From assembly GCF_905475395.1 (NCBI RefSeq), contig NC_058337.1, positions 103,224,368-103,288,367 of the forward strand: 64,000 bases of DNA, written 5' to 3'. Shown in pieces: positions 1 through 31,414 of this stretch. The notes under the pieces were generated by a model that worked only from the letters and a program-made list of their open reading frames with translations, was not told the DNA's origin and did not search any database. The translations under genes were made by a program, and so were the position numbers. Numbering within the stretch: position 1 is the stretch's first letter; each line of letters opens with the position of its first letter. Origin of the DNA: Chrysoperla carnea. Taxonomy: Eukaryota > Arthropoda > Insecta > Neuroptera > Chrysopidae.

Positions 1-483
1 TTTATCAATAGTATTAGTTTAGATTTTGACATTGATTTGACCAATTTGATGAGATAATTAGTTAATATCTCACGGGCGTAGATAACATTATTTTGAAAAA
101 TGTACGTTAAATCATTTTCAAAATCAATGTATACAGGAAATACCGTTATTTAGTTTTAAATTGGCCGAAATTCTCATAGGAAAGAAATTGTTAAGTTATG
201 AAAAACAATGTACAATATGTTAGAAAACGAAACTTCTTCAAACAACACATATTTCACATTTTCGGAGAAGAACGACTGAAGAATTTTTGATTTTTGGCAC
301 ATTATAAACATGCTGTGATGGAAGAAGATATCTTGTAGAAAATATTAGAATTTAAAAGTTCATTTCCGAAAGCGTTGACTCCAGCGTAGATTGTCATACA
401 TACGTCACATATATATTACGGAAATTAACTCCTTCATAATCCGCCCGCGGGAAATTATAATTAATTCAGATATTAATTATACT
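1..483. other. 3' flank of the FAM122 gene, no gene seen
   Basis: AT-rich sequence after the FAM122 stop. I see no further exon and no clear polyadenylation signal directly after the stop on the minus strand. Confidence 0.4.
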
Positions 484-1106
484 TTAAACAATATTATGTA
501 TTTTAGTTTGCTGCTGTTGTATTGCTTTATTAATAGTATCATTATTATCATTAATATTTATCATTGATACATCATTATCATTATCATTGATAATCATTGA
601 TTGTTGTTGTTGATTGTTATATGGTGTTGTATTACAATTATTATTATTACTATTATTTATAACAGATGTTGATGATGAATCATTATCAATACTTGATGAT
701 AATGATAATGATGATGTTTCTGATGATGAAGTTGTATCTAATGTTGTATTATTATTTGTTAATGTTGTTGTTTTATTGTTATTACTGGTTATTAATAATA
801 TATTATTATTATTTGATAATGGCGACGTAGATAATGATGACGATGGTGATGATAAAGCTGTAGTTGTTGTTGGTATTAGAGATGATGATGGTGATGATAA
901 ATTAATTCGTTTGAATGGTGGATATGATTGCTCTGATGACATTTTGTCATCGTCTAATTCAAATTTACGTTTAACAGGACCTAGAGAACTGGGTCGCATT
1001 GTAATTGTTGGACTTAGACTACGTCGTGTTGTAAATGATTGTTTACGTGTTGGTGATGGTGACATACTCTTCCATACCATTCCATTTGTGTTGCTACCAG
1101 ATATAC
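484..1106 (-). CDS. PABIR1: FAM122 exon 4, terminal exon
   Basis: Acceptor ACTAG ends at 1107; the TAA stop is at 484-486. It begins with the end of codon 216 and contains SMSPSPTRK, FTTRRSLSPT and LGPVKRKFEL, which match the conserved C-terminal block of FAM122 proteins. The last 150 residues are Ser/Thr/Asn/Gln runs without a fold I can name. Confidence 0.87.
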
Positions 1107-3282
1107 CTAGTGCATATAAAAATAAATGTACTATAGGTCTATGAAGTAATAATTCAAACATGTTTGGCTGTAGGTACAACTACTGTCTTTTGGTACCGAA
1201 AAACGATCGAGAATTTCTCTGGCGGGAAATTAAAGATATCATTTCGTGGTTTTGGTTCATAGCTCGAAATTTCGTTGATATTGAAGAATGTTGAAATTGT
1301 ATAATTTAAAACCATATGCTGCAGAATGATGAAAATTTAAATTTATGAATTTGGAACATCTAATTTTAGACTTCCCCTTTTAAACTTTATTGAAACTTTT
1401 CTTATTTCAGAGCTAGTAAAAAAGAATTTTTCTATTGAAATCTGAAAATCTTCTTTATTTGTAGCGATAAAAATAAAAAACCATAAAGAACTATTTTATG
1501 GTAGACAATTTTCCCTCTAACAAAATTTTGCTATAGTACATTTTTTTCGAGCTATGGTACAAAAATCATATTTTTAACTTAAAGATTCAATGAAAGATAC
1601 GTTGACTATTTTCACCTACATCCAAACCTATACGAATTATTCCAAGAAAAAACATATTTTAATTCGTTCATACCTGGTGAGAAACATCCTACAGATCTAT
1701 TGTTACTGTTATTATTAAAACTAATACCACCAGCTCGTGTTGGAGACGGTGACGAACAAGCAATTGTTGATGTGGGTAATGTAATATTTAATGGTAACAT
1801 TCTACATGGATTTGGTGATAAGATTTGATGTTGATGCTCAGTTGTTTTAGCATTATCTGTATCTGATGTTGTCATCAATCGTAAATCTTCCCAGGATTGT
1901 GACATTGTCATTGTATTATGAATTTCACGTTCATGTGCCACTTCACGTATGTTAGTTACATCAACAGCTTCTTCTTGTCTTAGTTGCGATACACGTGGCG
2001 TTAATCGAGGTGTTGTTTGCTAATTAAAAGAATAATTGTTTAATAGTCTATTAAATTGTGATGTCGAGTTTATTTTAAGAAAAGTTGAAGAATTATAAAG
2101 AAAATTTTGGTGGTATTTTGGGCTTCATTTTGTTTTCTAAAAAAAAACAGGGTTCCGTACCAAAAATATAGGCTGGAGAAGTGAAGACTATAGCGCAGTA
2201 ATCTTTATTTTTAAAATTGAAATTGCCCAGCGAATACGAAATGCATTGACTGTTAAGTGGTAAGAAGTTAACCGGGTAAACTAGTTTTTTTTTTTTTTTT
2301 TATAAATTCAAAACCAAGTTATGCTTTGAATCGCTTTTTTAACCCCCGGCACAAAAAGAGAGATGTTATAAGTCTGACCGCAATGTATGCCTGCCTGTTT
2401 GTGGCAACGTAGCTCCTAAACGGATGAACCGATTTTGAATTTCTGTTTGTTTGAAAGGTAATTTAATCGAGAGTGTTTTTAGCTATGATTAAAGAAAATC
2501 GGTACAGTTTGAAGAGTTTTATAAGGAAAAACCGCATTTGCGAGGGGAGGGAGGGTATATCTTGTAAATTTCATTTGTTTTAAATAAAATAAGGCAATAG
2601 AACTGGAAGTATTTCGCTTAAATATATCTCATGTAAGCATAACGTGATGATTTATAATTCGAATAGCGTATATAAGCGTTTTTAAACGGGAGAGAAGCGT
2701 TCATCGCGTGCTTTATTTATAATAATAAGAACTCTGTTAGTTTTACTTTTCTAGAATAAATAATTCAACATTAGATTCATGACATTTAGCGCCTTTCTGA
2801 AATTGGCGCTTTAAGTATTCGAGAGAATATGTTTCGATTGTAGATATTTTCTCCCCTCAAATGTTGTATCCTTCTTCGGAACATTAAGTTTATTCATACG
2901 ATTATGATACTTACTGATGATATCGTTGTATGTGGACTAAAACTAGCACTAAATCGTCTAGCTCTTGGTACGAACATGCTCGAAAACATTGATGTTGAAC
3001 TAAAACATAGTATATTGTATCGTTATCATAATGTATCCAAAGTATACACAATATAATAAAACTTTACCTATTGGTGGGTGTTGTTGAAGGAGATGTATTC
3101 ATTTTAATATCTTTGATATCATTAATCATAGGTGCACTACTACATCGTTTTAAGGTACAACTTGAACTATTACTATTTAAACTATTATTACTATTACTAT
3201 TTGGATTTGTAGTATTATTCAAATCATTATTTGATGTGGTTTGATCCACATCCATATCTGTCAATTTATTATTAAACATCAA
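484..3282 (-). CDS. PABIR1: FAM122/PABIR family PP2A-B55 regulator, four exons
   Basis: Join of 3068-3282, 2915-2999, 1674-2019 and 484-1106 (minus strand) gives 422 residues ending in TAA. Splice phases 2, 0 and 1 agree at each junction. Family landmarks appear in the usual order: LKRCSSAP near residue 44, an RARRFSASFSP stretch (exon 2), RQEEAVDV then HEREIHNTMTMSQSWE (residues 114-145), a CSSPSPTR/CFSP segment, and FTTRRSLSPT followed by LGPVKRK (residues 240-263). These match the human FAM122A/PABIR1 order closely; in the human protein the central helices bind the B55 subunit and block the PP2A active site, relieving control of mitotic entry. The human protein is about 290 residues; the excess here is Asn/Ser/Thr-rich sequence at both ends. 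Proposed role: nuclear or cytosolic PP2A-B55 inhibitor. The same-strand receptor kinase lies upstream; no functional link is implied. Confidence 0.9.
1674..2019 (-). CDS. PABIR1: FAM122 exon 3 with the B55-binding segment
   Basis: Acceptor TTAG at 2023-2020 and donor GTATGA at 1673. The exon encodes residues 101-215 plus one base. It holds the most conserved part of the family: TPRVSQLRQEEAVDV followed by HEREIH and SQSWEDL, then an SPSPTR motif and CFSP. Confidence 0.88.
2341..2585 (+). repeat. Dispersed family A, copy 1 (FAM122 intron)
   Basis: Part of a four-copy family recognised by a 'gcgcctaaacggatgaacc' type block, then GATTTTGAATTT, TTTGAAAGGT, AATTTAATGGAGAGTGTT and a terminal TTGTAAATTTCACTTGT. 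This copy is diverged in the first half. Other copies lie at 12740-13012, 51430-51785 and 62440-62782, all in the plus orientation. Confidence 0.7.
2915..2999 (-). CDS. PABIR1: FAM122 exon 2 (short exon)
   Basis: An 85-bp exon with an AG acceptor (3001-3000) and a GTAAGT donor from 2914. One base completes codon 72 and 28 codons follow, including RARRFSASFSP. Skipping it would put the next exon out of frame and meet a stop within a few codons, so the exon is required by phase as well as by similarity. Confidence 0.85.
3068..3282 (-). CDS. PABIR1: FAM122 exon 1
   Basis: The start ATG is at 3282. The exon encodes residues 1-71 and the first two bases of codon 72, then a GTAAAG donor at 3067. 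The N-terminal 40 residues are Asn/Ser-rich; LKRCSSAP at residues 44-51 corresponds to the family's RRSNSAP phosphosite-like segment. Confidence 0.85.
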
Positions 3283-4590
3283 TTATATCATTTATCACTT
3301 ATCATTTATATTTAAGTAGTTTTATTTTAATTTAAAAGAAATGAATGAAATTAAGAAATTCATTTATTTAAAAAAAAAAAAAAAGTATTTGATTTTTTTT
3401 TTTTAAATATTATTTATTATTAATTAATTAAACATACCAAACATATTTAATAATATTTGATATTGTTTATTATAAATAAATAATGATTATTTAAAAAATA
3501 AATTTATTATATATTTATTAATGTCACTTATATGCTGTATTTTGTATTTAATAATTTTACCGACATTTACATTAAGTCTATGATCTGTAGCACATACTTT
3601 ATATTCTTTATTCAGTTTCACTTACATATGTTTATACTTCATATTATTTTAAATGACAAATTGATTGTAGACTAACTTAACACTGCATTTAAACTGTGCA
3701 TTGCATTCTTTTTTAGTGATTTTTCTTATATTATGTTTAATTCAGATGTTCAGTTGTTCATTTCATACAAGTCACATAACGATTTATAAAAATAATTTAA
3801 TGGAAATTTTAACAATTTTTGTTTTTAAATTACTGTTTTCTTTACACCGATTATAATTGTATTAAACTCTTATAACACGGAACCATCGGAATTTAGAACC
3901 TATCTTATGGACAATTTCCTTCCCTGCAAGTGCTAATGTAATCTATACCCTCTGAATCGAATTTAGAGCTCCTAAATTTAGAGCTCCCTAGAGTTAAGAT
4001 AACGCGATTCGATTTTTAAATGGTTGTTAACAAAAGCTTATTATAAAAATTTTGATAAGTTGTTAAGAAGAGCTTATTATAGAACTTTTAATTGGTTGTC
4101 AACAAATTTGGCCAAATTTAAAGTACGAACCATACTTGAAATTTTTCATTCACTCGACTCCGCTGCGTACCGCCTTGCAATAGGGTATTCTATGTACTAT
4201 ATTTGAAAAAGCACTTAAAAATGTTGATTTTTCTAATAAATAGTACCAAAAAATATATTTCGGAAAAATAAACACGCTTTCTTGCCATAAATTTAAATTA
4301 AATTTTAAACCTGTATTATTTTCGCAAAAATCCTGTCATTTGTGTGACGTAATATTGGTAAAAACAACAGTCAGTCCATGAAAGCCATCAACAAATTAAT
4401 AATTAAAGCATATTATTTTTGCCTATATGATGTCACATCATGGCGGCTCGTGTTTCAGGTCACGTGATATGCAGATAAAAATGGAATATAATTTATCTAA
4501 AAATGGAATATAATTGGTTGCATAAATAAAACTATATATTAATATAATAAAATTGTTGAATCGTTTGGTACTTTTAATAAATTTATTTAC

Positions 4591-4622
<32 letters not shown>

Positions 4623-5790
4623 TAATAAATTTGTACACATTTAGTGCTTACAATTTTATAAATATGTTCATGAAGATCATGATAGTGAATATATTATTTG
4701 AACACTTATATTGATTATACAAATATTAGTATTAGATTCGTAGCAGGGCATATGCTAACGTTTGCTCAAAAGTCAGAGTGGATAATGTCAGAAAAACGAT
4801 AGTAATATAACAACTCGAATATACAAAAATCTGTTTGTTCCAAAGGTTCTCGGGTTAATGTGAAGGTTTGAAAATTTCTTGTACTACACCACGATCCCTT
4901 GGAATCCGTCAACTTTTCTACATTTCTATCAGTTGATATATTAATAACGTTTTTCGTCCAATTGTCTATCGGAAAACAGATACATTTTGTTTACCGAAAC
5001 AAAAGATGGAGCTAGGGAAGTTTTACTTCAGTCGTGTGGTCTAAGTTGCCAAATTCAATTTTTTTGTGAGTTTCCCTCCTAATTAATAAATGATTATGAT
5101 ACCCGTTTGTTTAATTACATTTCGCTATATATACACAGTTTCCCAGAGAATATCTTAGTTACATCATAATATTATGTCCAATATATTATATAATCACCAT
5201 ATATGTAATACTTCTATATGGTCAGTTGGCATGGGACAGAACGACCCAACATTATCTAAAAAATAACAGTAGCAGATGCGCAGAACAGGCTTAGTGAGAC
5301 AGAATATTTATCTGTCTCACTTTGTTGGGACATCTCTTTTTTATTATAGAAACTGAACATATAGGAGTATTACATATATTGTCATCATTTATTTTTCTAT
5401 TACGTAAAAAAAGCGGGAAATGGTGGCGATAATTATGATATAGCATTGACATAATTATTAAAAATATTCACTGGGTCATTATTCAGTCTTTAATTATATA
5501 AATATATATTTATTGTTTTTACATTTGTCTAAAATAATTTTTTTTTAAATTCGTTTATCTATAGGTACAATATATTTTATACTTTTAAGTTATTTAAAAT
5601 CTACACATTGCTTAGATTATAAAGAATAGTGTTATAAGACTATCTTTTTTTACTACTTACACTGAGTATAACAATAAGTTCTGTACACAATTACATTTAA
5701 AGTGTTAATTTTTTTTAAAGGAATTTTTAGAGCTGCACAAAAATTAATTTAGAGCTGCGCAATCGGGTGGAATTAGTTAGACCATTAAGT
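3283..5790. other. Intergenic DNA upstream of FAM122, no gene seen
   Basis: Holds the presumed FAM122 promoter and poly-A/T tracts. There is a short A run followed by (TA)n near 4590-4623 and a palindrome TGAGACAG/CTGTCTCA near 5294-5320. Position 4438-4475 is less AT-rich and carries an E-box CACGTG core. No exon with paired splice sites was found. Confidence 0.4.
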
Positions 5791-5794
5791 ATAT

Positions 5795-6190
5795 AGACTG
5801 AGCATCGCCTATCTTTCGTTACAGCGAGAAGTGTTCCAACATTTGAGGTAATTGCTTGGGTCAGCTAGGAACATTTATTAAAAAAAATACACTTATGAAA
5901 AATTATATACATTGAATATAGAGACATTTACCAAAAAAAAAACCTTACATTGAATGTCAAGTTTTCATATCACAAAATGTGTCACATAAAACATCGCGGT
6001 TCCCCTGAACTTTTTCGCTTTTTGACTTAAAAAAATACTTATCGCGTATCGCTTTACATTTTTTCTTACGAATTTACAATGACAAATATGACAACAATAT
6101 TTTGTTTCCACATCGCCGCCATGATGGATTTAACCCAAGTAATTACCTCAGATATTGGCACATTTTAAATCGCTTGACGCTCAGTCCATG
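5795..6190. mobile_element. Degenerate foldback element between FAM122 and the kinase gene
   Basis: Inverted matches pair 5797-5870 with 6131-6187: GACTGAGC at the outer ends and TGAGGTAATTNCTTGGGT towards the centre. There is no coding capacity; it looks like an old MITE or foldback element. Confidence 0.5.
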
Positions 6191-6534
6191 TAATTAATGG
6201 TTCTTCATTTTTTTTTTAATTCTCGCATCAAAGTCATTGTGTTGAGTTTGGATAATAATTTCATATACTCCGAATTCCTTTTAAATTTTATCAATCCTTA
6301 AATTTACTTAATATGTAAAATATTTTTCTTTGGTGATTAACAGTTTTGTTTGAATTGGAAACCACCGGCATATTTTTAGCCACCAACACATCGCGAACAT
6401 TCCCAAAACACCCACAAAAAGTTCAAGTTTATAAAGAAATTTATGTAAAAAAAATCTCTGGTTGGCTGTAGCCTTGAAACAGGAGTAAGTTTTACGTGTA
6501 TACGTCTATTATAGACGGTCTATATATAAGAGGA

Positions 6535-6650
6535 GGATACTTATACTTATCGACTTCATTCACTTAATACACCAACAGATGTGGTTGTCGATATAATAGA
6601 CTACTCATACTTACCAACTTCATTCATTTATGCACCAACAGATGACCTGT
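6535..6650. repeat. Short tandem duplication, about 63-bp period
   Basis: Two adjacent units share ATACTTA..CTTCATTCA..CACCAACAGATG. It lies just beyond the stop codon of the receptor kinase gene. Confidence 0.55.
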
Positions 6651-6770
6651 TCACGAAATGACTACCCTATTAAAACGAAAACATAGACGTATTCACGTCA
6701 AAAGAAATATTATTGAAAATTTTCTGGATCCATATTGCAGTCGAATACAAATAACATTTAAAAAATATGT

Positions 6771-25122
<18,352 letters not shown>

Positions 25123-27500
25123 TGTATTTTTTTAATTTTTTGTTTTTTATTAATTCACTCACATCATATCATATATAACTTCACTATTATTAATTTAGAT
25201 TTAAATAATAACATTCATTATATTTGTTGTTTTTTTTAAATAAATAAATAAATGTGTTTTTTTAAATATTAAATTAAATGTTACATAAAAACACATATGT
25301 ATTGTATGTATCTATTAAAAGTCTAATCCAGTTTTAATTCTAAATAAATGTATTTCATTTATCTAATTTTTTATACCTTATTTTATATATATTTAGTATG
25401 TGATTTGTTTAGAAAAAATTGTTGTTGAATATTCTTTATTACCTCTGTATACAGATATCGAATAAGTAAATGTTAGAATTTCAAATTTAAAAAAAAATTC
25501 GTTTAATTTTTTAATTTATTTAAAAAAAAAAACAAGCTGTTTTTACGAGTTCGACCCATATGGGATGTGTTGATAAGAGGTTAAATACTAAACAGAGATA
25601 TGTTGATAAGAGGTTAAATACTGGTTCTCTATTTTTATCTGTGTTAATATTTTGTTAAATATTAGTTTTACAGAAAGGAATCAAGTGATAATTTTTTGTT
25701 TAAGTGATTTTCTACAAATTTATTTACTATAAAAATTTATATTTTCTTAATATTAACAGAAAAACTTACTTAGCTCTATTTTCCTGCCCCCTTTAACGCT
25801 CTAATTTTTACGAAAAATTCGAAATCGCTACCTTGAACTAAAAAATGTAACCGAAAATACATACATCAAACGTAAAGATATGATAGAAAAATCGAATTAG
25901 ATTTTGTGATCGATTAGAATTCCTATACAAATTTTAAGCCTCCGAAAGGGACATTCTTGATATTAATTCAACTAACATACCAACTGTCTTCTAGGTAAAT
26001 TTGAAACGGCCATAGAGTTATGCATAGCCTTTAAAACCGCGGAAAAAACTTAATTTTAAGATATAAAAAAGAAAATAAAGAGAAGTTATTTAGCACTATT
26101 ATAAGATACAAACTCAACCGACATATGTGTTGTCTTTTTCCCTTTATTTCAAGTTCGAAGGGTTCTCGGAGGTGCCAAGCCATAAAAGTGTGGAAAAAAG
26201 CATAAATTTTATTCCTGGAAATTACTTAGTGATTTTACAATCCCTACTCTATCCTTATCCTTACTACCATTAAATCCTTAAAATCACTTAGTGATTTTAT
26301 AATCTGTTCAATAACCAACTCTACATACCGATTTTCAGTTCTTTTGAACTTAAAGGCTATTTATTAATTTTAAGCTATGAATGATACTGTTCAATTAAAA
26401 ATTTATCGATTTCGTACTTAATAAGTACGGCATTCTCAAAAGCACGCTGTTATTTGGGTGCTAGTGAGAATATTTCTAATTATGGTAGAAGCGCAGGGAA
26501 CGTTTAATTTTGAATAAATACATATCTTTAATGCACTAACGTGCTCTTCCACCATTATAAAAACTTTTACGATAACTATACAAATCTTAATATTTATTGC
26601 ATATATGAAATATGCATTATTAAACCTCTTATTGACTACGTATTAAATATGAAATATGAAACCTCTTATTGAATACGTATAAAGTATGTATACAACAAAT
26701 TTGTATATGAATATTAATAATTTCTATCCCCACCAAACAAAGTTATTCTATTTTTAGAAAACTCTATAGCCGTTATCGCAATTATCGAGAAAAACTAGAA
26801 AATGTTAAAACATACTTGAAAGGCATCATATTTTTGTAAAACTCCCATGTTTTTCAAAGTTTTCGGTTATATATATTTCTGAAAACTAAATGTCTTACTT
26901 GTTTTGTGTTTTTGGCGCGCTTGAACACTCCAAGAACTAAGCACGCCCATTGAACATGAAATATTCATATAAAATATTATTAATTATATAAAAACTAATA
27001 TTTTTTACAAAATATATGATATATTTTTTCTCTTTCTTTAAAATTAAAAATAATACCTTAATATTTAATTACTACAATATTCATTTATTATAACTATTTG
27101 TACACAGAGGTAAAACATTACACAAATTTTATTAAAACCTATATTTAAATAAATAATTACACCAATTAAATTACACATTTATTATATAATATTTTTTTTT
27201 CAAAAAAAGTCGATTATTAATTTTTAATAATTAATTATAGAATTCACTTTAATTCACTTCATTTTATTAAATACATGAATAATCAACAGTTGTCTTCTAA
27301 AATATATAAATTTCATATTAAAACTGATTTTTTTATTATTATTTTTTTTTCGAAAAATAATAAAAAATAAAATTCCTTCTTGTTGATATGATAAACTATA
27401 ATACTACACTTATGTTTAAATCGAGGACCTCATGCCAGAAGGATATATCCACCAATTTGCAGATTTTGAGATATTTCGCTAGCGCATTCCATTTTTTAAG
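25123..27500. other. Upstream flank of the kinase gene, no gene seen
   Basis: Presumed 5' untranslated and promoter region at its left end, then AT-rich unassigned DNA. A short doubled unit (ATGTTGATAAGAGGTTAAATAC) occurs at about 25567-25620. An inverted pair of the GGTGGAAGCGC motif lies at 26482-26555. Confidence 0.4.
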
Positions 27501-27524
27501 GAGTATGTTGTGTCAAGTATACAG

Positions 27525-27790
27525 GATGGATCATTTTAATCTATAATGACTAATAGCTCGTTTTGTAACTAACCAAAAATTGTAGAGTTTGAAAGGGGGG
27601 GCATAATGTTCTGACATCAAATTGGACCAAGTTCTTCGGGTTGATTTAATAGCCAATTTAGATTCTAAATGGTAAGAGATAGAATAATACTTTGAAATAG
27701 AAAGTTGATTCTAATAAAAAAAACTGACAATTTTTGTTGAAAACATTTTTTCGAAAAACGTTAGCTTTCGGAGAGAATGCGACTTAAAAA
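27525..27790 (+). repeat. Dispersed family G, copy 1
   Basis: Shares TTTTAATCTATAATG, TAATAGCTCGTTTTGTAA, GCATAATGTTCTGACATCA, GAATTTAGATTC-like and TTTTTCGAAAAACGTTAGC blocks with 56320-56670. The second copy has part of the order reversed, as expected for a foldback family. Confidence 0.6.
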
Positions 27791-27884
27791 TATACCATTA
27801 TTATATTTAATTCAAAAAAAAAAAAAAAAAAATACGCTTAAAGATTATCGATAATTGTAGATAAAAGTATCTAAGTGTTCTCTA

Positions 27885-28140
27885 TTGCTCGTGACAACTT
27901 TTGGCTAAAGCATTTTTTCGTGGTTAGCGTGTTTTCTTTCGATTGAATACAATAATGACAATAATTTTTTGATTTTTAAGTCACATTTCCTTATAAAAAA
28001 ACTAACATTTTTTATTTAAAACATTTTTCCGAAAATAGTTAACTTTCGAAAAAGTATGTTATTATTGCATTTGGTCGAAAGAAAACACGCTAGCTACTGA
28101 AAAATGTTTTAGCCGAAAGTTGTAAAGGGCAATAGAAAAT
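27885..28140. mobile_element. Foldback element with ~68-bp arms
   Basis: 27885-27952 pairs with 28073-28140: the arms share GTTAGCGTGTTTTCTTTCGA and GCTAAAGCATTTTTCG-type segments in inverted orientation, separated by about 120 bp. Confidence 0.7.
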
Positions 28141-28916
28141 ATTTTGCTCAGTAAGAAGCCACAGAAAAAATAGTAACAGTAATTATTTCTAGCCTTAATA
28201 CTATACTTCTAAAGATATAAAAAATTTCAAAAAAAATCTTCTGGTTTTAAAAGTTTTATGAGGGAATTTAAATAAATATAATTAAAAAATTGATAAAACT
28301 TATGGTTATCCTAAAAAGTTGTGTCTTGGCAAATACGTCCTTCTGTCATGAGGCTATCAATTTTAAACCTAACCAAAAATAATATGTAAAACAATAAATA
28401 ATAAATGATTTCTTATAATATTTCAATGACCTTTTTAATATGATCGATGACCTAACAATATTCATATCGTGTTGATAACAATTTTTAATATATTATTTTA
28501 TTTTCGAAATTTTTTTTTTTTATATTTTTTGGTTTGAAATTATATGCTTTTTTATAGTCACATCTGAATATAGCTAATTTAATTTTTTGTGCGTATTTTC
28601 CGTTTATGAGTTTTTTTTTTTTAAATATTAAATTGGTGGAAGCGCAATGAAAATTTGATAAAGTGAATAAGTACTTAATGCTCATACAATATACAGAAAT
28701 TATTTTTGAGCATAGAAATTTGTGCATAGAATTGTACTTTTGCACAGCACGTGTTTACATTTCCAAGGAATTTGCGCAATTTTTCTGTAGCGTGGTTAGA
28801 TTCCATTAGGATAGTTCTATAAAATCTAGAAGAACTAATGTTAATTTTTGATAATTTATTTTCTGAAAAACTCGCATAATTTTAATCTTTACAAAAATTT
28901 AATTATGGTTTCTTTA

Positions 28917-29373
28917 ACGTAGTACGAGCGCCAAGGCAAGTTTAGACTTGTGGTTGAAATTGTACTTTTTTTTCATCTTTGATGATGAATTTTAATATAA
29001 CTTCATGAATGTAGACAAAAAATAAGAATCAAATTTTTCGTTATCTGTCTTGATTTCGAAATATCGAAAGCTCATTATACATATATATAATAACGGGCAT
29101 AACGGTTGTTTTTTTTTTCAATAATTTAATTTAATTTAAATAGTTTTTTTTTTAATTTCCACCGGCTCGTTTTGGAGAAATCTATGAAAACATATCATCC
29201 ATCTACCGTTTTACCATAAGACCAATGTTAAATATGCCAGCTTTTGAAGTCATTTATTTATTTAAATAATCAGGCAACACTTTATCAAAATTTCAAAATT
29301 GATTTAAACTTAGTCTAACTTCTTATACAAAAATCAAAACTTTTATCTAGAATTACCCTGGCGCCATCATTAA
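28917..29373. mobile_element. MITE family C, copy 2
   Basis: Starts GTAGTACGAGCGCCAAGGCA and ends with an inverted partner of GGCGCCAGGGTAATTCTAGA type. The interior (CATCTACCGTTTT, AAATATGCCAGCTTTTGAAG, CATTTATTTATTTAAATAAT) is shared with 36192-36520. Confidence 0.65.
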
Positions 29374-29379
29374 CATAAC

Positions 29380-31040
29380 AATTTCTCAAAATATTAAGTT
29401 ATTTATATTTCTGTACATCTTAGCAACCTTAATATAAACTTTAAAAAAGTACTAAAACGACTGCATAATTTTAATATTACAAATGTGAAATAAATGCGAA
29501 TATTTTTGCAGTGTATGAATGTTCAGAACGAGAGATGCTTAATCAAATGTTGTCAAGGAAGTTAAAAACGTATTAGTAAAAGAAATTCACACAAACATAA
29601 TATAATACACATTTTAAGGTAGATTGTCCGTAAACCCACTTTTTTACAGAATGAAATAAAATTTTGAGAAGATTATTAAGAATAACCACCCCCTAAGAAT
29701 TGCTTAGTTAAAAATTTTTTGTCCGTCAATTAAAAAAAATATTCGAGATCAATGTTGAAACATTTTGCATGGATTCAATGTACCAGTTGACAAAAACTAA
29801 CATATTTTAAATGTCTTAAAAAGTTATATTATATTCAAAAACAACTTAAAAATTATTTTATTTTTGATGATTTTTTCCTACCAAGAAAATGGTTTATACT
29901 CGTCTAGTAAAAAAAAGTATACACAAAAAGCAGTTTATAAATATGTATATGTATATACACGATGTCTAAGTATTAGGTACAGTAACACATCAGATGTGAC
30001 AAAAAGTGTACGTATATATCAGAAAATTTTTAAAAACCGGACTATTAACTATAACGCCCAAACTACCTTAAGTTTTTAAGTTGCGTTATGTATAAAATAA
30101 TAATTAATTGCAAGTAAAGTTGATAGGCTGTAATTTCCATGGTTTAATTTCTAATTAATCTAGGTTCATTAAAAAAACCAGTTACCGCTGGTCAAAGTTA
30201 ATCTGAATTTGTAAAATTTAGTATTGAAATAATACGAAAGTAAGCATTTATTACATAGAGAGATCGAAAATATTATTTGACTATATGTTTACGTAAGAAC
30301 TCCAGGCTAAATCCTCTTTTACTAGAGAGAGACACAAACAAATCTTTGATGGCTTTTATCTTGTTTTTATAATAATAATAATAAATATTTAAATTTTATA
30401 TTTTAATAATAATAATATGTAAATAATAAATAGATGGAAAGCTAAGTACCCATAGTGTTATTAATCCCAGTTAGATGAAAATGTTTGCTTGAATCCTGGA
30501 GGTTTTCACTATCCTTTTTCACATTTTTTATAAATTTAAATTATTCACATGATTTAAAAACAATTTTTTAATTTTTTACAAAAATTTCACAAAATTATAT
30601 TAATTAAAAGTTTTATTCTAAAATTTTTGTAATGAAAAATTTTTATTAAATATTAACTGATTTTTTAATATATATATATATTTTTTAAATATTAATTTTT
30701 GAAAATAATAAATAAACGCGGATATTTTTTGGCGGGTATTTAGTCACAACACCACTGTATATACAAACTATATTAAATAAAAAATTTCAAACAAATCAAA
30801 TTTTAATAATATTATTTCATAAAAATTATAATCAACATTAAATATATTAAAAACTTGTTATTATATATTTAGTTTAGGTATATCACTAAATACAATTAAT
30901 TAATTACACAATAATAATTAAACAATTATTATTGTTATTGTTGTTGTTCACTACATAAGTAACTATAACTGATTGTTTCTACTTTTAAAACATCTTACTA
31001 TTATATATCTACTACTTTATACATTATATTACATTCACTT
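29380..31040. other. No gene seen; a further inverted-end element possible
   Basis: AAGGTAGATTGTCCG at 29618 and the inverted AAGGTAGTTTGGGCG at about 30055-30069 could be ends of a 450-bp element. The remainder is AT-rich low-complexity DNA with ATAATA runs near 30370. Confidence 0.4.
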
Positions 31041-31044
31041 TACG

Positions 31045-31047
<3 letters not shown>

Positions 31048-31079
<32 letters not shown>
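31048..31079. repeat. (AT)n microsatellite
   Basis: Sixteen AT units in a row. Confidence 0.9.
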
Positions 31080-31083
<4 letters not shown>

Positions 31084-31414
31084 GTATAATGGATATAATA
31101 ATCTTGCTCTGTTATTTAAGCACATATTAATGTACGGAGTTTGATTTTAAACAAGGGTAGTAGTGTAAAACATGTACGATTGGGGTAAATTATTGGAGTT
31201 CATTTAAAAAAATAATTACTTTGACTTTTAGTTGAATTTATAAATTCAATACTCGAGCCACGATTAAAAACTTTAAATTTCTTTACTACCAAATTTAACT
31301 TTATCAATCCTTTAAAAGACGAAAATAATAGAAAACTTGTTTGTTTTTTTATTTTTTAATTTTTCAAAAATTTATTTAAAATTTCTAAAAAAAATTAAAC
31401 ATTTTTTTTTTCGC

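Noticed and set aside
614..1144. 176-codon plus-strand open frame over the FAM122 terminal exon
   Set aside because: It is the complement of the Asn/Ser-rich FAM122 exon; Leu/Val/Asp runs are the shadow of that composition.
4024..4206. Small gene of 60 codons with repeated KAYYKNF/RAYYRTF
   Set aside because: The internal similarity follows from a short DNA duplication (AAGCTTATTATA-type); no splice or promoter evidence.
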